Part shown: one piece after another, positions 10,777 through 20,347 of the stretch | Position numbering within the stretch: position 1 is the first letter of the stretch | Layout: every line of letters begins with the position of its first letter | Made by a program: the position numbers and the translations under genes | The notes under the pieces: generated by a model | What the model was told of the DNA's origin: nothing | Seen by the model: the letters and a program-made list of their open reading frames with translations, nothing else | Databases searched by the model: none | NCBI RefSeq assembly: GCF_014322765.1 | Contig: NZ_JAASTZ010000004.1 | Span: 62,001-126,000, forward strand | Length of the DNA: 64,000 nt | Direction of reading: 5' to 3' | Source: Listeria immobilis | GTDB taxonomy: Bacteria > Bacillota > Bacilli > Lactobacillales > Listeriaceae

Positions 10777-10887
10777 AAAAAGCAGAAATCATTATATAAC
10801 CATTTTTTAAGGATTCTCTATCTCTAGCGTTTGATTTATACTCTAGAAGGAGGCTTAAAATGGCATATACTAGGTTTCTGCTTTTTT
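10777..10887. repeat. long imperfect palindrome between convergent genes
   Basis: Over 111 bp the two halves are complementary in several blocks: AAAAAGCAGAAA (10777-10788) with TTTCTGCTTTTT (10875-10886), CCATTTTTTAAG (10800-10811) with CTTAAAATGG (10854-10863), and TCTAG (10823-10827) with CTAGA (10843-10847). The outer stem, with A runs and T runs, could terminate both the M24 peptidase and ald. The length is far beyond an ordinary terminator, so a small RNA or a miniature inverted-repeat element is also possible. Confidence 0.6.
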
Positions 10888-10928
10888 GGTGTAAAAATAC
10901 TTCTATTTTAATCTTGTTGTTAAATTAA
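10860..10928 (+). CDS. possible 22-aa peptide inside the palindrome
   Basis: An ATG lies eight bases behind a strong AAGGAGG site and opens a 22-codon frame ([15 protein letters not shown] then ILILLLN), rich in hydrophobic residues like a small membrane peptide. Both the ribosome site and the start sit in the right arm of the palindrome, so they would be hidden when it folds. It overlaps the ald 3' end by nine bases. It may be fortuitous. Confidence 0.25.
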   Translation: MAYTRFLLFWCKNTSILILLLN

Positions 10929-12032
10929 TTGTTTATTATCTGTATAAACTAGTCCAAGTGAGTCTGCCACAGCTTGATACGTAATATGCCCTTGATACGT
11001 ATTTAATCCACGCAGTAAATATGGGTCTTTTTTCACAGCTGCTTCTAATCCATGATTTGCAAGTTTTAATCCAAAAGGTAATGTTGCGTTGGTAAGTGCT
11101 ATAGTGGATGTTCTTGGTACTGCACCTGGCATATTAGCTACAGCGTAATGAAGAACGCCAAATTTTTCGTAGGTTGGATTATCATGTGTGGAAACATGGT
11201 CTGTTGTCTCAAAAATCCCTCCCTGATCAATGGCAATATCTACTAGAACAGCTCCCGGATTCATTTGTTTAATCACATGCTCTTTTACTAATTTTGGCGC
11301 TTTAGCCCCTGGAATAAGCACTGCTCCGATAACTAAATCTGCTTTTTTTACAGCTATTTCAATATTAAAATCATTCGACATTAAGGTTTGTACTTGAGTG
11401 CCAAAAATATCATCCAACTCACGTAATCGTTTTAAATTTAAATCTAAAATAGTTACATTTGCACCAAGTCCTATCGCAATTTTTGCAGCATTAGTACCTG
11501 CAATGCCACCACCAATAATAACGACTTCACTTTTTTCTACACCTGGAACCCCGCCGAGCAATACGCCCATTCCACCATTTGTTTTTTGCAAAAATTGTGC
11601 ACCTATTTGAGCTGCCATCCTCCCAGCCACTTCACTCATCGGCGAAAGTAACGGCAGTGAGTGATCTGCTAATTCCACTGTTTCATAAGCAATGCTGTTA
11701 ACTTTACTTTCGATTAAAGCTTTTGCCAAAGTTGGCTCGTTTGCTAAATGTAAGTATGTAAAAAGTACAAGTCCTTCTTTAAAATAGCCATATTCTGATG
11801 CAATTGGTTCTTTTACTTTTACGACCATATCCACATTCCAAGCTTCTTTAGCTGTTTCAACCATTTTTGCTCCCGCCTGCACAAAATCGGCATCTTGATA
11901 ACTAGAACCTACACCCGCCCCTTTTTCTACGAGTACTGTGTGCCCTGCATTAACATAGGATAAAACACTCGCCGGAGTCATAGCCACTCTATTTTCATTA
12001 TTTTTTATCTCTTTCGGTACGCCGACTAACAT
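10920..12032 (-). CDS. ald: alanine dehydrogenase
   Basis: NAD-dependent L-alanine dehydrogenase (alanine to pyruvate and ammonia). The 370 aa are full length. The N-terminal [20 protein letters not shown] carries the substrate-binding Arg and the family signature; Lys in VEKGAG and His in YLHLANEP are the expected catalytic residues; the NAD-binding glycine loop is [15 protein letters not shown]. The ATG follows GGGAGCG. It is monocistronic and divergent from the universal stress gene. Confidence 0.96.
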   Translation of the reverse strand: MLVGVPKEIKNNENRVAMTPASVLSYVNAGHTVLVEKGAGVGSSYQDADFVQAGAKMVETAKEAWNVDMVVKVKEPIASEYGYFKEGLVLFTYLHLANEPTLAKALIESKVNSIAYETVELADHSLPLLSPMSEVAGRMAAQIGAQFLQKTNGGMGVLLGGVPGVEKSEVVIIGGGIAGTNAAKIAIGLGANVTILDLNLKRLRELDDIFGTQVQTLMSNDFNIEIAVKKADLVIGAVLIPGAKAPKLVKEHVIKQMNPGAVLVDIAIDQGGIFETTDHVSTHDNPTYEKFGVLHYAVANMPGAVPRTSTIALTNATLPFGLKLANHGLEAAVKKDPYLLRGLNTYQGHITYQAVADSLGLVYTDNKQLI

Positions 12033-12197
12033 CTAAATCACGCTCCCTGAATAGGTATAATGAACCACATATTTTTTCTACACCATCATGCTAACACAAT
12101 ATACCTAAGTTGTAAAAAATTAACCAACTGAAATTCACACAAAATCAGCCTAATAAATGCAAAATAATTTTGAAGCCAATTTTTTTAGTAATTAATG

Positions 12198-12221
12198 GTT
12201 CTTTTACGAAAAAAGGGGTAA
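12198..12221 (+). promoter_or_regulatory. probable sigma-B promoter of the stress protein gene
   Basis: GTTC, 14 bases, then GGGTAA resembles the general-stress consensus GTTT-N14-GGGTAT with two mismatches. It lies about 45 bases before the ATG of the universal stress gene, a typical sigma-B client. Inferred from motif and gene class. Confidence 0.5.
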
Positions 12222-12264
12222 AGTATAGTTATAGAAGATACATATTTTGATTGGAGGAATTATT

Positions 12265-12729
12265 ATGTTACAACAATACGAAAGAGTTTTAGTGGCAGTC
12301 GACGGTTCAAAAGAAGCAGAAAGTGCATTCCAAAAAGCAATTCAGGTAGCTAATCGTAATGATGCTGCACTGGGTCTTGTGCATGTTATTGATACTCGTG
12401 CTTTCTCGTCTGTGGCTAACTATGATACAAGCATGGCAGATAAAGCGACTGAATATGCAGATGAACTACTTAGCGGTTATAAAGAAGATGCCTTAAAAGC
12501 TGGTGTGACAAAAGTAGAAAGCTATATTGAATATGGTTCTCCAAAAACAGCTATTACAAAAGAAGCTGCAAAAGCATTCCAAGCAGATTTAATTATGTGT
12601 GGTGCTACAGGGCTAAATGCAGTAGAACGCTTATTGATTGGTAGTGTATCTGAATATATTATTCGCCACTCCCCTTGTGATGTTCTCGTTGTTCGGAATG
12701 ACGAACCAGATTACAAAGATGAAAAATAA
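12265..12729 (+). CDS. universal stress protein, UspA family
   Basis: One Usp domain of 154 aa with the ATP-binding pattern: VLVAVDGSKEAE at the start and GATGLNAVERLLIGSVSEYI near the end, matching G-2x-G-9x-G(S/T). A role in stress survival follows from the family; the client process is unknown. The ATG at 12265 is chosen because TTGGAGGAAT lies just before it; the frame is open six codons upstream. It is followed at once by a terminator, so it is monocistronic. Confidence 0.92.
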   Translation: MLQQYERVLVAVDGSKEAESAFQKAIQVANRNDAALGLVHVIDTRAFSSVANYDTSMADKATEYADELLSGYKEDALKAGVTKVESYIEYGSPKTAITKEAAKAFQADLIMCGATGLNAVERLLIGSVSEYIIRHSPCDVLVVRNDEPDYKDEK

Positions 12730-12741
12730 ACATACATGCTT

Positions 12742-12776
12742 AAAACAGATACTTTCCTTTGAGAGTATCTGTTTTT
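12742..12776 (+). terminator. terminator of the universal stress gene
   Basis: CAGATACT and AGTATCTG stem closed by a short loop, then TTTTT, starting 13 bases after the stop codon. Confidence 0.85.
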
Positions 12777-12849
12777 ACGCCAGAAAACGTATAAAATAAA
12801 CACGAAAAAACAAGAATGTGTCAGTTATGTAGATTTTATTTAAATAATA

Positions 12850-12877
12850 TTGTTTTTATAAAATTCCATGCTATATT
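12850..12877 (+). promoter_or_regulatory. promoter upstream of the esterase leader
   Basis: TTGTTT, 16 bases, then TGC-TATATT (extended -10 included). The predicted start near 12884 puts about 40 nt of leader before the hairpin at 12923 and about 120 nt before the esterase ATG. Confidence 0.55.
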
Positions 12878-12922
12878 TAAAACATCTTATATTTTGTTAA
12901 AGGAATGTAACCTTTTGGGCAT

Positions 12923-12974
12923 AACCTGAAACAAATGCGCACTTTTTAAGTACGCGTTTGTTTCAGGTTTTTTT
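12923..12974 (+). terminator. strong terminator just upstream of the esterase gene
   Basis: AACCTGAAACAAA and TTTGTTTCAGGTT pair perfectly, extended by GCG/CGC, and seven T residues follow. The stress gene already has its own terminator, and only a promoter-like site lies between. The hairpin ends about 30 bases before the esterase ATG, so it may act as an attenuator, end a short RNA, or mark the edge of an insertion. Confidence 0.75.
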
Positions 12975-13002
12975 AGCTAAATTAATAATAAGGAGTGGGA
13001 AA

Positions 13003-14715
13003 ATGAAAAAATGGATGTTGTTAGTATTTGTTAGCTGTTTACTTATAGTTCTTGCTGGATGTGGCTCCAATCAAAACGAAGAAGCAGAAAAAGACCATTT
13101 AAATTACAAAAAAGGAGTTACGGTAACTACTAAGTATGGAAAAGTAAAAGGTTATAAGGATAAAAATGAAAGCGTTTTAGTTTGGAAAGGTGTTCCCTAT
13201 GCCAAAGCCCCTGTGAAAGAATTACGCTGGAAGAAACCAGAAAGTCCAGAAAAATATGATGGCACTTTAGATGCAACAAAAGATAAAGAAGTATTTATTC
13301 AAACTGCACAAGATGGTGTAACAGGAAGCGAAGAAAGTCTTCATATGAATATTTATCGCCCAGACACTTCAGAGAAAAAATTGCCTGTTATGGTTTATAT
13401 TCATGGTGGAAATAATCAAGGCGGAAGTGCTACAGAAATTGGCGGAGAAGCTTTTGTAAAAGATTTAAATACGATTTTTATTTCTGTTGATTATCGTCTT
13501 GGTGCACTTGGTTTTAACCCTTTAAAAGCCTTAAATACTGGTGATAAACTAGAAGATTCAGGTAACTATGCTTTGCTTGATATGGCAAAGTCGCTTGATT
13601 GGGTAAAAGAAAACATTGAAGCTTTTGGTGGTGATCCAGATAATATTACTTTCTCTGGTTTTTCTGCGGGTGGTAGAGATGTAATGGCCTCACTCACCTC
13701 TCCTATTTTTAAAGATAAATACCAAAAAGCAATTGCCTTTAGTGGAGGTATGACTGTTGCCGATCCCGATGATAGCATCAAAGTTTTTGCCAAAGCAATT
13801 GCCCCACTCGTTGTAGAAGATGGTGTAAAAGCAACGGAAGAGGAAGCTTATACTTGGTTACAAGAAAATAATAAGGAAGTTTCTGATTACTTATATGGAG
13901 TTTCTGCTGAACGATTAAGTAAACTCATGGGAAATGCTTCCATTCGAATGAGCGCTTTTCCCCACTTGTACACCGATGGAGCAGTGATTCCAAAAAATGG
14001 CTTTGATACAAAAAATTATAATAATGTGCCTTTAATTATGCTCTCAGGTACAAGCGAGTTTTCCTTTTTTGCTATGGGAGATCCTTATTTTGCAGAAAGT
14101 TTTGCAAGTGGAGCCATTCCTAAAAACAAGGAAAAACTAGCTGAATTCCAGTTCGCTAAGCAATATGGCAGTGATTTTTATACCCTATTTAATACTGAAT
14201 TATCTGCTAAAAAAATGGAACAACATTACGATGCGCCCATTTACAATACAAAAATGCCATTTGGAACCAATTTAAAAACGACTACAGATATGAGTCTAGT
14301 TGGTGCATATCATGGTGTATTTATCCCCTTCTTAGATAGTAACAACCAGACGTATCTCTCTACAATTACAGAGTCTTATCAATTGCCAGGAGCAGAAGAG
14401 TTACAAGAAAAATTCCGCGCTTATCTTAAAAATTTCTTGCATGATGGGGATCCAAATGGAGATAATTTAACGAAATGGACAACGTGGAGCGCTGACAATC
14501 CAAGTAATCTAATTTTAGATGCTGATGATAACCAAGCTCAAATTAAAATGGAAAAAGAAACCGATACAAATCAAGCTATTATTGATCGTATCGAAGCAGA
14601 TACAAGTATTTCTGAAACAGCAAAAAACCAAATCGTTCATCAAGTATTAAACAGCCGATGGTTTAGCGATGATTTAGATGCTTACTACTCAAACCCTAGT
14701 TTATGGCCTAACTAA
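13003..14715 (+). CDS. lipoprotein carboxylesterase, type B
   Basis: A secreted, membrane-anchored alpha/beta hydrolase of 570 aa. The signal peptide MKKWMLLVFVSCLLIVLAGC has a lipobox (LAGC, Cys20). The carboxylesterase-B features follow: oxyanion-hole YIHGGNNQGG, SEESLHMNIY, and nucleophile Ser about residue 222 in SGFSAGG. The family hydrolyses carboxylic esters; the substrate is unknown. AAGGAGTGGG precedes the ATG at 13003. I do not recall an esterase between the stress gene and ackA in L. monocytogenes, and it sits between two terminators, so it may be an accessory insertion. Confidence 0.88.
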   Translation: MKKWMLLVFVSCLLIVLAGCGSNQNEEAEKDHLNYKKGVTVTTKYGKVKGYKDKNESVLVWKGVPYAKAPVKELRWKKPESPEKYDGTLDATKDKEVFIQTAQDGVTGSEESLHMNIYRPDTSEKKLPVMVYIHGGNNQGGSATEIGGEAFVKDLNTIFISVDYRLGALGFNPLKALNTGDKLEDSGNYALLDMAKSLDWVKENIEAFGGDPDNITFSGFSAGGRDVMASLTSPIFKDKYQKAIAFSGGMTVADPDDSIKVFAKAIAPLVVEDGVKATEEEAYTWLQENNKEVSDYLYGVSAERLSKLMGNASIRMSAFPHLYTDGAVIPKNGFDTKNYNNVPLIMLSGTSEFSFFAMGDPYFAESFASGAIPKNKEKLAEFQFAKQYGSDFYTLFNTELSAKKMEQHYDAPIYNTKMPFGTNLKTTTDMSLVGAYHGVFIPFLDSNNQTYLSTITESYQLPGAEELQEKFRAYLKNFLHDGDPNGDNLTKWTTWSADNPSNLILDADDNQAQIKMEKETDTNQAIIDRIEADTSISETAKNQIVHQVLNSRWFSDDLDAYYSNPSLWPN

Positions 14716-14722
14716 GTTATCA

Positions 14723-14768
14723 AAAAAACAGAACGCCCCTTCTTTTGAAGAAAGGCGTTCTGTTTTTT
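14723..14768. terminator. bidirectional terminator between esterase and ackA
   Basis: ACAGAACGCC and GGCGTTCTGT form the stem, with A runs on one side and T runs on the other, between two converging genes. Confidence 0.88.
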
Positions 14769-14788
14769 ATAAAGCTAAAAATTACTAT

Positions 14789-15982
14789 TTAGCGATTATT
14801 TTTAATTGTTTCTACATCACGAGCAATCATTAATTCTTCGTTTGTTGGAATAATGATAACTTTTACTGGGGAGTGCGGATAGTTAAGAAATCTTTCTTCA
14901 CCGCGGACTTGGTTAAGTGCAGGATCCCAGTATACGCCCATAAATTCTAAACCACGTAATACTTTTTCACGGATGAAAGAACTATTTTCACCTATACCAG
15001 CTGTGAAAATAATTGCATCTACACCGTTCATGCGAGCTGCATAAGATCCAATATATTTATGAATACGATCAACGAATACTTGTAGTGCAAGCTCTGCACG
15101 ATCATTTCCTTTAGCTGCTTCATCTTCTAAATCACGAAGATCACTAGAAATTCCTGATACACCAAGCATGCCAGATTCTTTATTTAAGACATCTAATACT
15201 TGTTCTGCTGTTTTACCTGTTTTTTCCATGATAAACGGAATAAGCGCTGGGTCAATGTTACCAGAACGAGTTCCCATTGAAACACCGGCAAGTGGTGTGA
15301 ATCCCATGGAAGTATCCATTGATTTTCCACCTTCAACTGCGGCAATACTTGCTCCATTACCAAGGTGACAAGTTAATAGACGTAATTCTTCTACAGGGCG
15401 TCCTAGAAGTTCTGCAGCACGTTCGGATACATATTTATGGCTTGTTCCGTGGAAACCATATTTACGGATGCCATAATCTTCATAGTAGCTAAATGGTAAA
15501 CTATATAAATAACTTGCTGGTGGCATAGTTTGGTGGAAAGCAGTATCGAAAACAGCAACTGATACAACATCCGGCAAAATTTTACGGAAAGCTTTAATTC
15601 CTGTAACGTTAGCTGGGTTGTGAAGTGGTGCAAGTTCAGACAACGCTTCAATATCTTTAATTACTTCATCGTCAATATAAACGGACTCAGGGAATCTTTC
15701 CCCACCGTGAACAACTCGATGACCAATACCTGTAATTTCGTCATAAGAACCGATTACTTTATGGTTAATTAATTTTTCAAGTAACATTTGTACTGCGACT
15801 TCGTGGTCAGGAATATCCACCACTTCTTTAATTTTTTCTCCATCTACAGTAATAGTAAAAATAGAATCCTTTAAGCCAATTCTTTCTACAATACCTGCTG
15901 TAATAACTCGTTCAGATGGCATATCGTATAATTGGAATTTCAAAGATGAACTTCCGGCGTTAATTGCAATTGTTTTTTCCAT
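14789..15982 (-). CDS. ackA: acetate kinase
   Basis: Converts acetyl phosphate and ADP to acetate and ATP. About 397 aa, with the ASKHA signatures [11 protein letters not shown] at the start, [15 protein letters not shown]-type phosphate loop (seen as [11 protein letters not shown]), [10 protein letters not shown] and TAGIGENSS. The frame is open eight codons earlier to an ATG at 16006 behind AAAGGA, inside the ytxK gene. Alignment with the family ([12 protein letters not shown]) favours the ATG at 15982, directly after the ytxK stop. Either way translation is coupled to ytxK. Confidence 0.96.
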   Translation of the reverse strand: MEKTIAINAGSSSLKFQLYDMPSERVITAGIVERIGLKDSIFTITVDGEKIKEVVDIPDHEVAVQMLLEKLINHKVIGSYDEITGIGHRVVHGGERFPESVYIDDEVIKDIEALSELAPLHNPANVTGIKAFRKILPDVVSVAVFDTAFHQTMPPASYLYSLPFSYYEDYGIRKYGFHGTSHKYVSERAAELLGRPVEELRLLTCHLGNGASIAAVEGGKSMDTSMGFTPLAGVSMGTRSGNIDPALIPFIMEKTGKTAEQVLDVLNKESGMLGVSGISSDLRDLEDEAAKGNDRAELALQVFVDRIHKYIGSYAARMNGVDAIIFTAGIGENSSFIREKVLRGLEFMGVYWDPALNQVRGEERFLNYPHSPVKVIIIPTNEELMIARDVETIKNNR

Positions 15983-15983
15983 T

Positions 15984-17003
15984 TTATTTTTGTCCATTCC
16001 TTCCATTATTGTTTCCTTTGAACCAATTCTCGATTTCCGCTAAAATCGGCGCAGTAACGCTTGGATCTGTGAGCGATGAGAGATTAGCCAGTAAAACTTC
16101 TTTTGGCGGCTTTACATTTTCTGCCGCTTTTCGTAAAATCAAGATGCTTTTTCGTGCTTGTTCAGACTTAAACAGTGTTTCGGGTAATTTAATAATCCCC
16201 TCGATATGACCGTTTTTCTTGATAAACTTGTCCACCTTAGCAAAGTCACTAGTCCCAAACATTGCGTCAGGTACCAAAAAGAATAAATATCCTCCTGGTT
16301 TTGTGTAGCGCATTCCTTGTTCAATGAAAAGGAAATGTGCAAATGAATGTCCTTCTTCACGGCTAAGTTCAAATGATTTCGCATTTTCATCATCCGGATA
16401 ATAGCCAACAGGTAAATCACTTAATACAACATCAACTGGGTCCACTAATAAATTAGCTAATCCATCTTGATGCAGCAACGTCATTTTTTGTCGCTGTAAA
16501 TCCGCCCCAACAAGTGCAAGCGAAATAAGCAAATCGTCTACATCTACACCAGTTGCATGAATCTCTATTGCTTCTTTTAGTTCCAGCTGATTTATTACTG
16601 TCGTTAAAAGATTAGCTGTCCCACATGCAGGATCCAAAATCGAAATATTTTTCTTTTTTTGAATCACTTTTTCAAGTAAATATGCCACAATAAAACCAAT
16701 GGAGTCTGGTGTCATTTGGTGATTCACTTGAATACCATGTTTCATGCCTTTAAGTAGTGCCAGTTGGAGACCTTTGCGAATCTCTTCATTGGAAAAATTA
16801 TCGAGCTCCAAGCTTTCATAGGACTCTTCTAATTTCGCTTGTTTTTCAGAAGACAGCTCTTCTTTTTGTAAAACTTCTTTTTGAAACAGATTTTCGCCTG
16901 TTTCATAGACCGCTTCCAAATAGCTTATTTCAAGCTCATTTTGCAAGATAATAGCTGTATTATCAAGCGCTTGAAATAATTCTTGCGTTGCTTCATTTGC
17001 CAA
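15984..17003 (-). CDS. ytxK: YtxK-like class I SAM methyltransferase
   Basis: Resembles the N6-adenine DNA methyltransferase fold, 339 aa. Motif I is seen as [11 protein letters not shown]. Motif IV, normally NPPF/Y, reads [11 protein letters not shown], so the canonical asparagine is replaced; this variant recurs, as I recall, in YtxK proteins. A later SILILRK belongs to the same fold. Target unknown. The TTG at 17003 is chosen because GAGGTG lies six bases before it; an in-frame GTG nine bases upstream lies in the ribosome site. It sits immediately before ackA, as in Bacillus. Confidence 0.85.
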   Translation of the reverse strand: MANEATQELFQALDNTAIILQNELEISYLEAVYETGENLFQKEVLQKEELSSEKQAKLEESYESLELDNFSNEEIRKGLQLALLKGMKHGIQVNHQMTPDSIGFIVAYLLEKVIQKKKNISILDPACGTANLLTTVINQLELKEAIEIHATGVDVDDLLISLALVGADLQRQKMTLLHQDGLANLLVDPVDVVLSDLPVGYYPDDENAKSFELSREEGHSFAHFLFIEQGMRYTKPGGYLFFLVPDAMFGTSDFAKVDKFIKKNGHIEGIIKLPETLFKSEQARKSILILRKAAENVKPPKEVLLANLSSLTDPSVTAPILAEIENWFKGNNNGRNGQK

Positions 17004-17154
17004 AAGTAACACCTCGAATTTTTATCATTACTAACACCACCAAATATTATACAGTATTTAGAGAGAATGTGAAAGGATTTTCTAGCGTAAAATAAGAATT
17101 GTTTATTCTAAATATATAAAATTAATTAGTACAGTTTATTTCTAACAATAATAC

Positions 17155-17188
17155 AGAAAAAGCCTCCCTATAAAAGGAAGACTTTTCT
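17155..17188 (-). terminator. terminator after tpx
   Basis: On the minus strand, AGAAAAGTCTTCC and GGGAGGCTTTTTCT pair around TTTTATA, directly after the tpx stop. Confidence 0.75.
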
Positions 17189-17191
17189 ATA

Positions 17192-17689
17192 TTATGCTTT
17201 TTTAGCAGCTTCAATTGCCGCTTCATAATTTGGGTGTTCACTACCTTCTGGAACCACTTCTGTATAAACTATTTCACCTGTTGCATTTACAACAAACACA
17301 GAACGAGCAAGTAAGCGAAGTTCTTTCATAATTACACCATATGCTTCCCCGAAAGAAAGATCTCGGTGATCTGATAATGTAATTGCATTTGGTAACCCTT
17401 CTGCTGCACACCATTTTTTTTGCGCAAATGGTAAATCAACCGAAATTGTCAAAACAACGGTATTATCTAAGTTGCTTGCTTCTTCATTAAATTTGCGTGT
17501 TTGTGTTGAACAAACACTTGTATCTATCGAAGGAACAACACTGATAAGTCTAACTTTCCCGTCATAATCGTGCAAAGTTACTTCTTCTAAATCTCTATTT
17601 ACTACTGTGAAGTTTGGCGCTTTATCGCCAACTTTTCGTTCTGTACCTATTAAGGTAACTGGATTATGTTTAAATGTTACTTGAGTCAT
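17192..17689 (-). CDS. tpx: thiol peroxidase
   Basis: Atypical two-cysteine peroxiredoxin that reduces hydroperoxides using thioredoxin. 165 aa. The peroxidatic cysteine is in [11 protein letters not shown] (about residue 60) and the resolving cysteine in KKWCAAEG (about residue 94), the Tpx spacing. It starts at an ATG behind AGGAGGAA. It appears monocistronic. Confidence 0.96.
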   Translation of the reverse strand: MTQVTFKHNPVTLIGTERKVGDKAPNFTVVNRDLEEVTLHDYDGKVRLISVVPSIDTSVCSTQTRKFNEEASNLDNTVVLTISVDLPFAQKKWCAAEGLPNAITLSDHRDLSFGEAYGVIMKELRLLARSVFVVNATGEIVYTEVVPEGSEHPNYEAAIEAAKKA

Positions 17690-17749
17690 TTTTCTTCCTC
17701 CTTTAATTTGAAGCTTCTATTTCATTTTAAAGAAGATAATCATTATAAG

Positions 17750-18286
17750 CTATTTTTTTGCTCCATTTGACCATTTATCATCTAATTCTAAGTAGCCATT
17801 GTGTACAACTGAAGTAGACTCAAGAAAGTCAGCAATCCCTTGTTTATTTGGCGTAAAGGCACAAACTAAATATAGCGGCCAAATAGTTTTTAATACAAAT
17901 CGCATTGCTCCTTCACGAAATAAAACGGTTAACCAAGATAATTTTTCCCCATCGAGTTTAATCACTCGAAGACCAAATAGCATCTTGCCAAGTGTCTGTC
18001 CAAAAAACTTAGTTAATAGAACAAAATATGCTAAAAATAAAAGTGTGATGCCAATCCAGTAAATAGAAAAAAAGCTTTTATCCATGGTGATACCTGCGAC
18101 ACGGAAAATCGGATTAACTAGAATGCCAGTAATCGCCAGGATTGCAACTAAATCTACTAGGTAAGCTAAAAATCGAATCCAAAAACCGGCAAAATATTGC
18201 TTTGGTATAGAGTTTTCTGGAAGTATTTTAGGCTGATAATGATAGACTTGACGTTTATTTTGAAAAGGGATATTTTCTTCCGTCAT
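17750..18286 (-). CDS. RDD-family membrane protein
   Basis: Three-helix membrane protein of the RDD family, 178 aa. A polar N-terminus is followed by the signature FWIRFLAYLVDLVAILAI (Arg and Asp in helix 1), a second helix IYWIGITLLFLAYFVLL, then GQTLGKMLFGLRVI, and a third hydrophobic segment. The role is not established for this member; some relatives carry ions. GGGGAGGAG before the ATG at 18286 decides the start. It follows sppA by 19 bases, so the two probably share a transcript. Confidence 0.87.
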   Translation of the reverse strand: MTEENIPFQNKRQVYHYQPKILPENSIPKQYFAGFWIRFLAYLVDLVAILAITGILVNPIFRVAGITMDKSFFSIYWIGITLLFLAYFVLLTKFFGQTLGKMLFGLRVIKLDGEKLSWLTVLFREGAMRFVLKTIWPLYLVCAFTPNKQGIADFLESTSVVHNGYLELDDKWSNGAKK

Positions 18287-18305
18287 TGATACTTCTCCTC
18301 CCCTG

Positions 18306-19319
18306 TTATTCTCCATATAAATACATCATCCTTGGTGCTTGTAGCGTACCAGTTAGTTTAATTAGTTGCGTAATATCCGCATTTTGGCCTGTTATTTTTT
18401 GCGTGGCAACAGAGAAGAATGAATTAAAACCGGTTGGAGCATCATATTGAATAACAGATGCATTCGATAATTTTTGCTCTTTTTTAAGTGCGGCTAAGGC
18501 ATCTTCTTGGTAGCCAAATTCATCAATTAAACCATTTTCTTTCGCTTGACGACCATCATAAATCCGTCCATCCGCAATTTTACGAACTTGTTCTTCGCTC
18601 ATACCACGACCACTTGCAACCACATGGACAAATTCATTATACGAATCATCAATCATGGACTGCATAATTTTTTTCTCTTCGTCCGTCATTGGTCTTGTCG
18701 GGCTCATAATATCTTTATGGGTACCACTTTTAATTGTATTGTCGGAAATCCCTAGTTTTTTCATTAATTCACTATAGTCATATCCTTGCATAATAACACC
18801 CAGAGAGCCAGTAAGCGTTTCTTTACTAGCAAAAATTTTGTCAGCTGGTGCGGAGATATAGTACCCGCCTGATGCTGCCATACTACCCATTGAAACATAA
18901 ATTGGAATGGAACGTTCTTTTTTAATTTGTAAAATTTTATCGCGAATTTGTGCAGATTCCATTACACCTCCACCTGGTGAATTCACATAAAGCAGTACAC
19001 CTCTAATCGAATCATCGTCACGAACTTGTTCTAATTGATCCATAAAGAAGGAATGATTATATCCTGTTTCTCCAAATAAAGAGCTGCTCTCTCCTGTATC
19101 TTGAATTGTTCCATCTACAGATAAGACTGCTATTCTGCTTGGCCCTGCGTCTTCTATAACGGTTTCAGTTAATTCATTTGTCCCTGCAAATAAAGTATCC
19201 ATTACCGCCATTTCTTCCTCTTCTTCGTTTGCTAGTTGAGTTGATGTAACTTTCGCTAAAGCACTTACGATTAAAAGTGCCAAAACGATTCCCAGTGCAA
19301 TCCATCTTTTAGCATTCAT
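18306..19319 (-). CDS. sppA: signal peptide peptidase SppA
   Basis: Membrane-bound S49 peptidase that clears cleaved signal peptides. One N-terminal membrane helix (about residues 5-22) is followed by an extracytoplasmic Ser/Lys protease domain. The nucleophile is the Ser in MAASGGYYI near residue 147 and the general base the Lys in IKSGTHKDI near residue 199. At 337 aa it is the short, single-domain Gram-positive form. The ATG follows AAGGGGAG. In Bacillus, SppA also confers lantibiotic resistance; that is not shown here. Confidence 0.95.
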   Translation of the reverse strand: MNAKRWIALGIVLALLIVSALAKVTSTQLANEEEEEMAVMDTLFAGTNELTETVIEDAGPSRIAVLSVDGTIQDTGESSSLFGETGYNHSFFMDQLEQVRDDDSIRGVLLYVNSPGGGVMESAQIRDKILQIKKERSIPIYVSMGSMAASGGYYISAPADKIFASKETLTGSLGVIMQGYDYSELMKKLGISDNTIKSGTHKDIMSPTRPMTDEEKKIMQSMIDDSYNEFVHVVASGRGMSEEQVRKIADGRIYDGRQAKENGLIDEFGYQEDALAALKKEQKLSNASVIQYDAPTGFNSFFSVATQKITGQNADITQLIKLTGTLQAPRMMYLYGE

Positions 19320-19448
19320 TAATTTCTCCCCTTTTTTCCTTTAAGATACTGTAATAATACCAGTATCGGTAATTTTGTACAAATATCTTTCATAATTGTG
19401 TCCCATTTCACTTTTTTCAGGATGAAGAAAGAAATTGCCTCTAAGTCA

Positions 19449-19457
19449 TGTTATAAT
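19449..19457 (+). promoter_or_regulatory. extended -10 promoter of the NAD kinase gene
   Basis: TGT-TATAAT with no good -35, about 43 bases before the ATG. Confidence 0.5.
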
Positions 19458-19499
19458 AAGTTTGTTGATTTAAAATTGTATTCTGGAGGGACAACTAAC

Positions 19500-20303
19500 A
19501 TGGCAAAAACTATTTTTTATTTTTCCTATCGAAAAACAGAAGAACTACATGCAAAAGCAAAAGAATTAAAGAAAATTACAACGGACTACGGTTATGAACT
19601 AACTGATGACTATCAAAAAGCAAATGTAATTATTAGTATTGGTGGAGACGGTGCATTTCTTAAATCAGTCAGAGAAACTGGCTTCCGTCAAGACTGTCTA
19701 TATGCTGGAATTGCATTAACTGAGCAATTAGGACAATACTGTGATTTCCATATTAATCAATTAGATGAGATTATTAAAGCAGCCATTGAAGATCGCTGGT
19801 TGGTTCGTCGTTACCCAACAATTTACGGTACGGTTAATAATACCAAAGCATTTTATGTATTAAATGAATTTAACATTCGTTCTTCCATCATCCGAACACT
19901 TACGATGGACCTATATATTAATGACTCACACTTTGAAACTTTCCGCGGTGATGGTATGGTTATTTCCACACCAACAGGAAGTACAGCTTATAATAAATCA
20001 GTAAACGGTTCGATTGTGGATCCATTACTTCCATCTATGCAAGTGAGTGAGCTTGCTTCTATTAATAATAACAAATTCCGGACGCTAGGGTCTTCGTTCA
20101 TACTTAGCCCAAAACGCAAACTGCGAATTGAAATCTCTTCAGAAGAAGGAAACAATGAATTTCCGATGATTGGCATGGATAGTGAAGCACTTAGTATCCA
20201 ACATGTCCATGAAGTAAATTTAGAAGTTGGCGATCGTTTCATTAACATAATTAAATTGCCTAAAAACTCTTTCTGGGACAAAGTAAAACGTAATTTCCTA
20301 TAA
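19500..20303 (+). CDS. NAD kinase
   Basis: Phosphorylates NAD to NADP. 267 aa. The diphosphate-binding GGDGAFL motif is near residue 48, and the second conserved motif DGMVISTPTGSTAYNKS is near residue 150. Firmicutes often carry two NAD kinases; this one, next to sppA, corresponds to the second (ppnK2/nadK2 or YtdI type). The frame runs 34 codons further upstream, but the promoter lies inside that stretch, and TGGAGGG before the ATG at 19500 fixes the start. Confidence 0.93.
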   Translation: MAKTIFYFSYRKTEELHAKAKELKKITTDYGYELTDDYQKANVIISIGGDGAFLKSVRETGFRQDCLYAGIALTEQLGQYCDFHINQLDEIIKAAIEDRWLVRRYPTIYGTVNNTKAFYVLNEFNIRSSIIRTLTMDLYINDSHFETFRGDGMVISTPTGSTAYNKSVNGSIVDPLLPSMQVSELASINNNKFRTLGSSFILSPKRKLRIEISSEEGNNEFPMIGMDSEALSIQHVHEVNLEVGDRFINIIKLPKNSFWDKVKRNFL

Positions 20304-20347
20304 AAAATAACAGTCTGGCCAAGCTCGGCCGGACTGTTATTTTTTTG
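20302..20347. terminator. bidirectional terminator between NAD kinase and argF
   Basis: A long stem (AATAACAGTC with GACTGTTATT, and GGCC pairs inside) flanked by A and T runs. The stem covers the argF stop codon. Confidence 0.9.
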
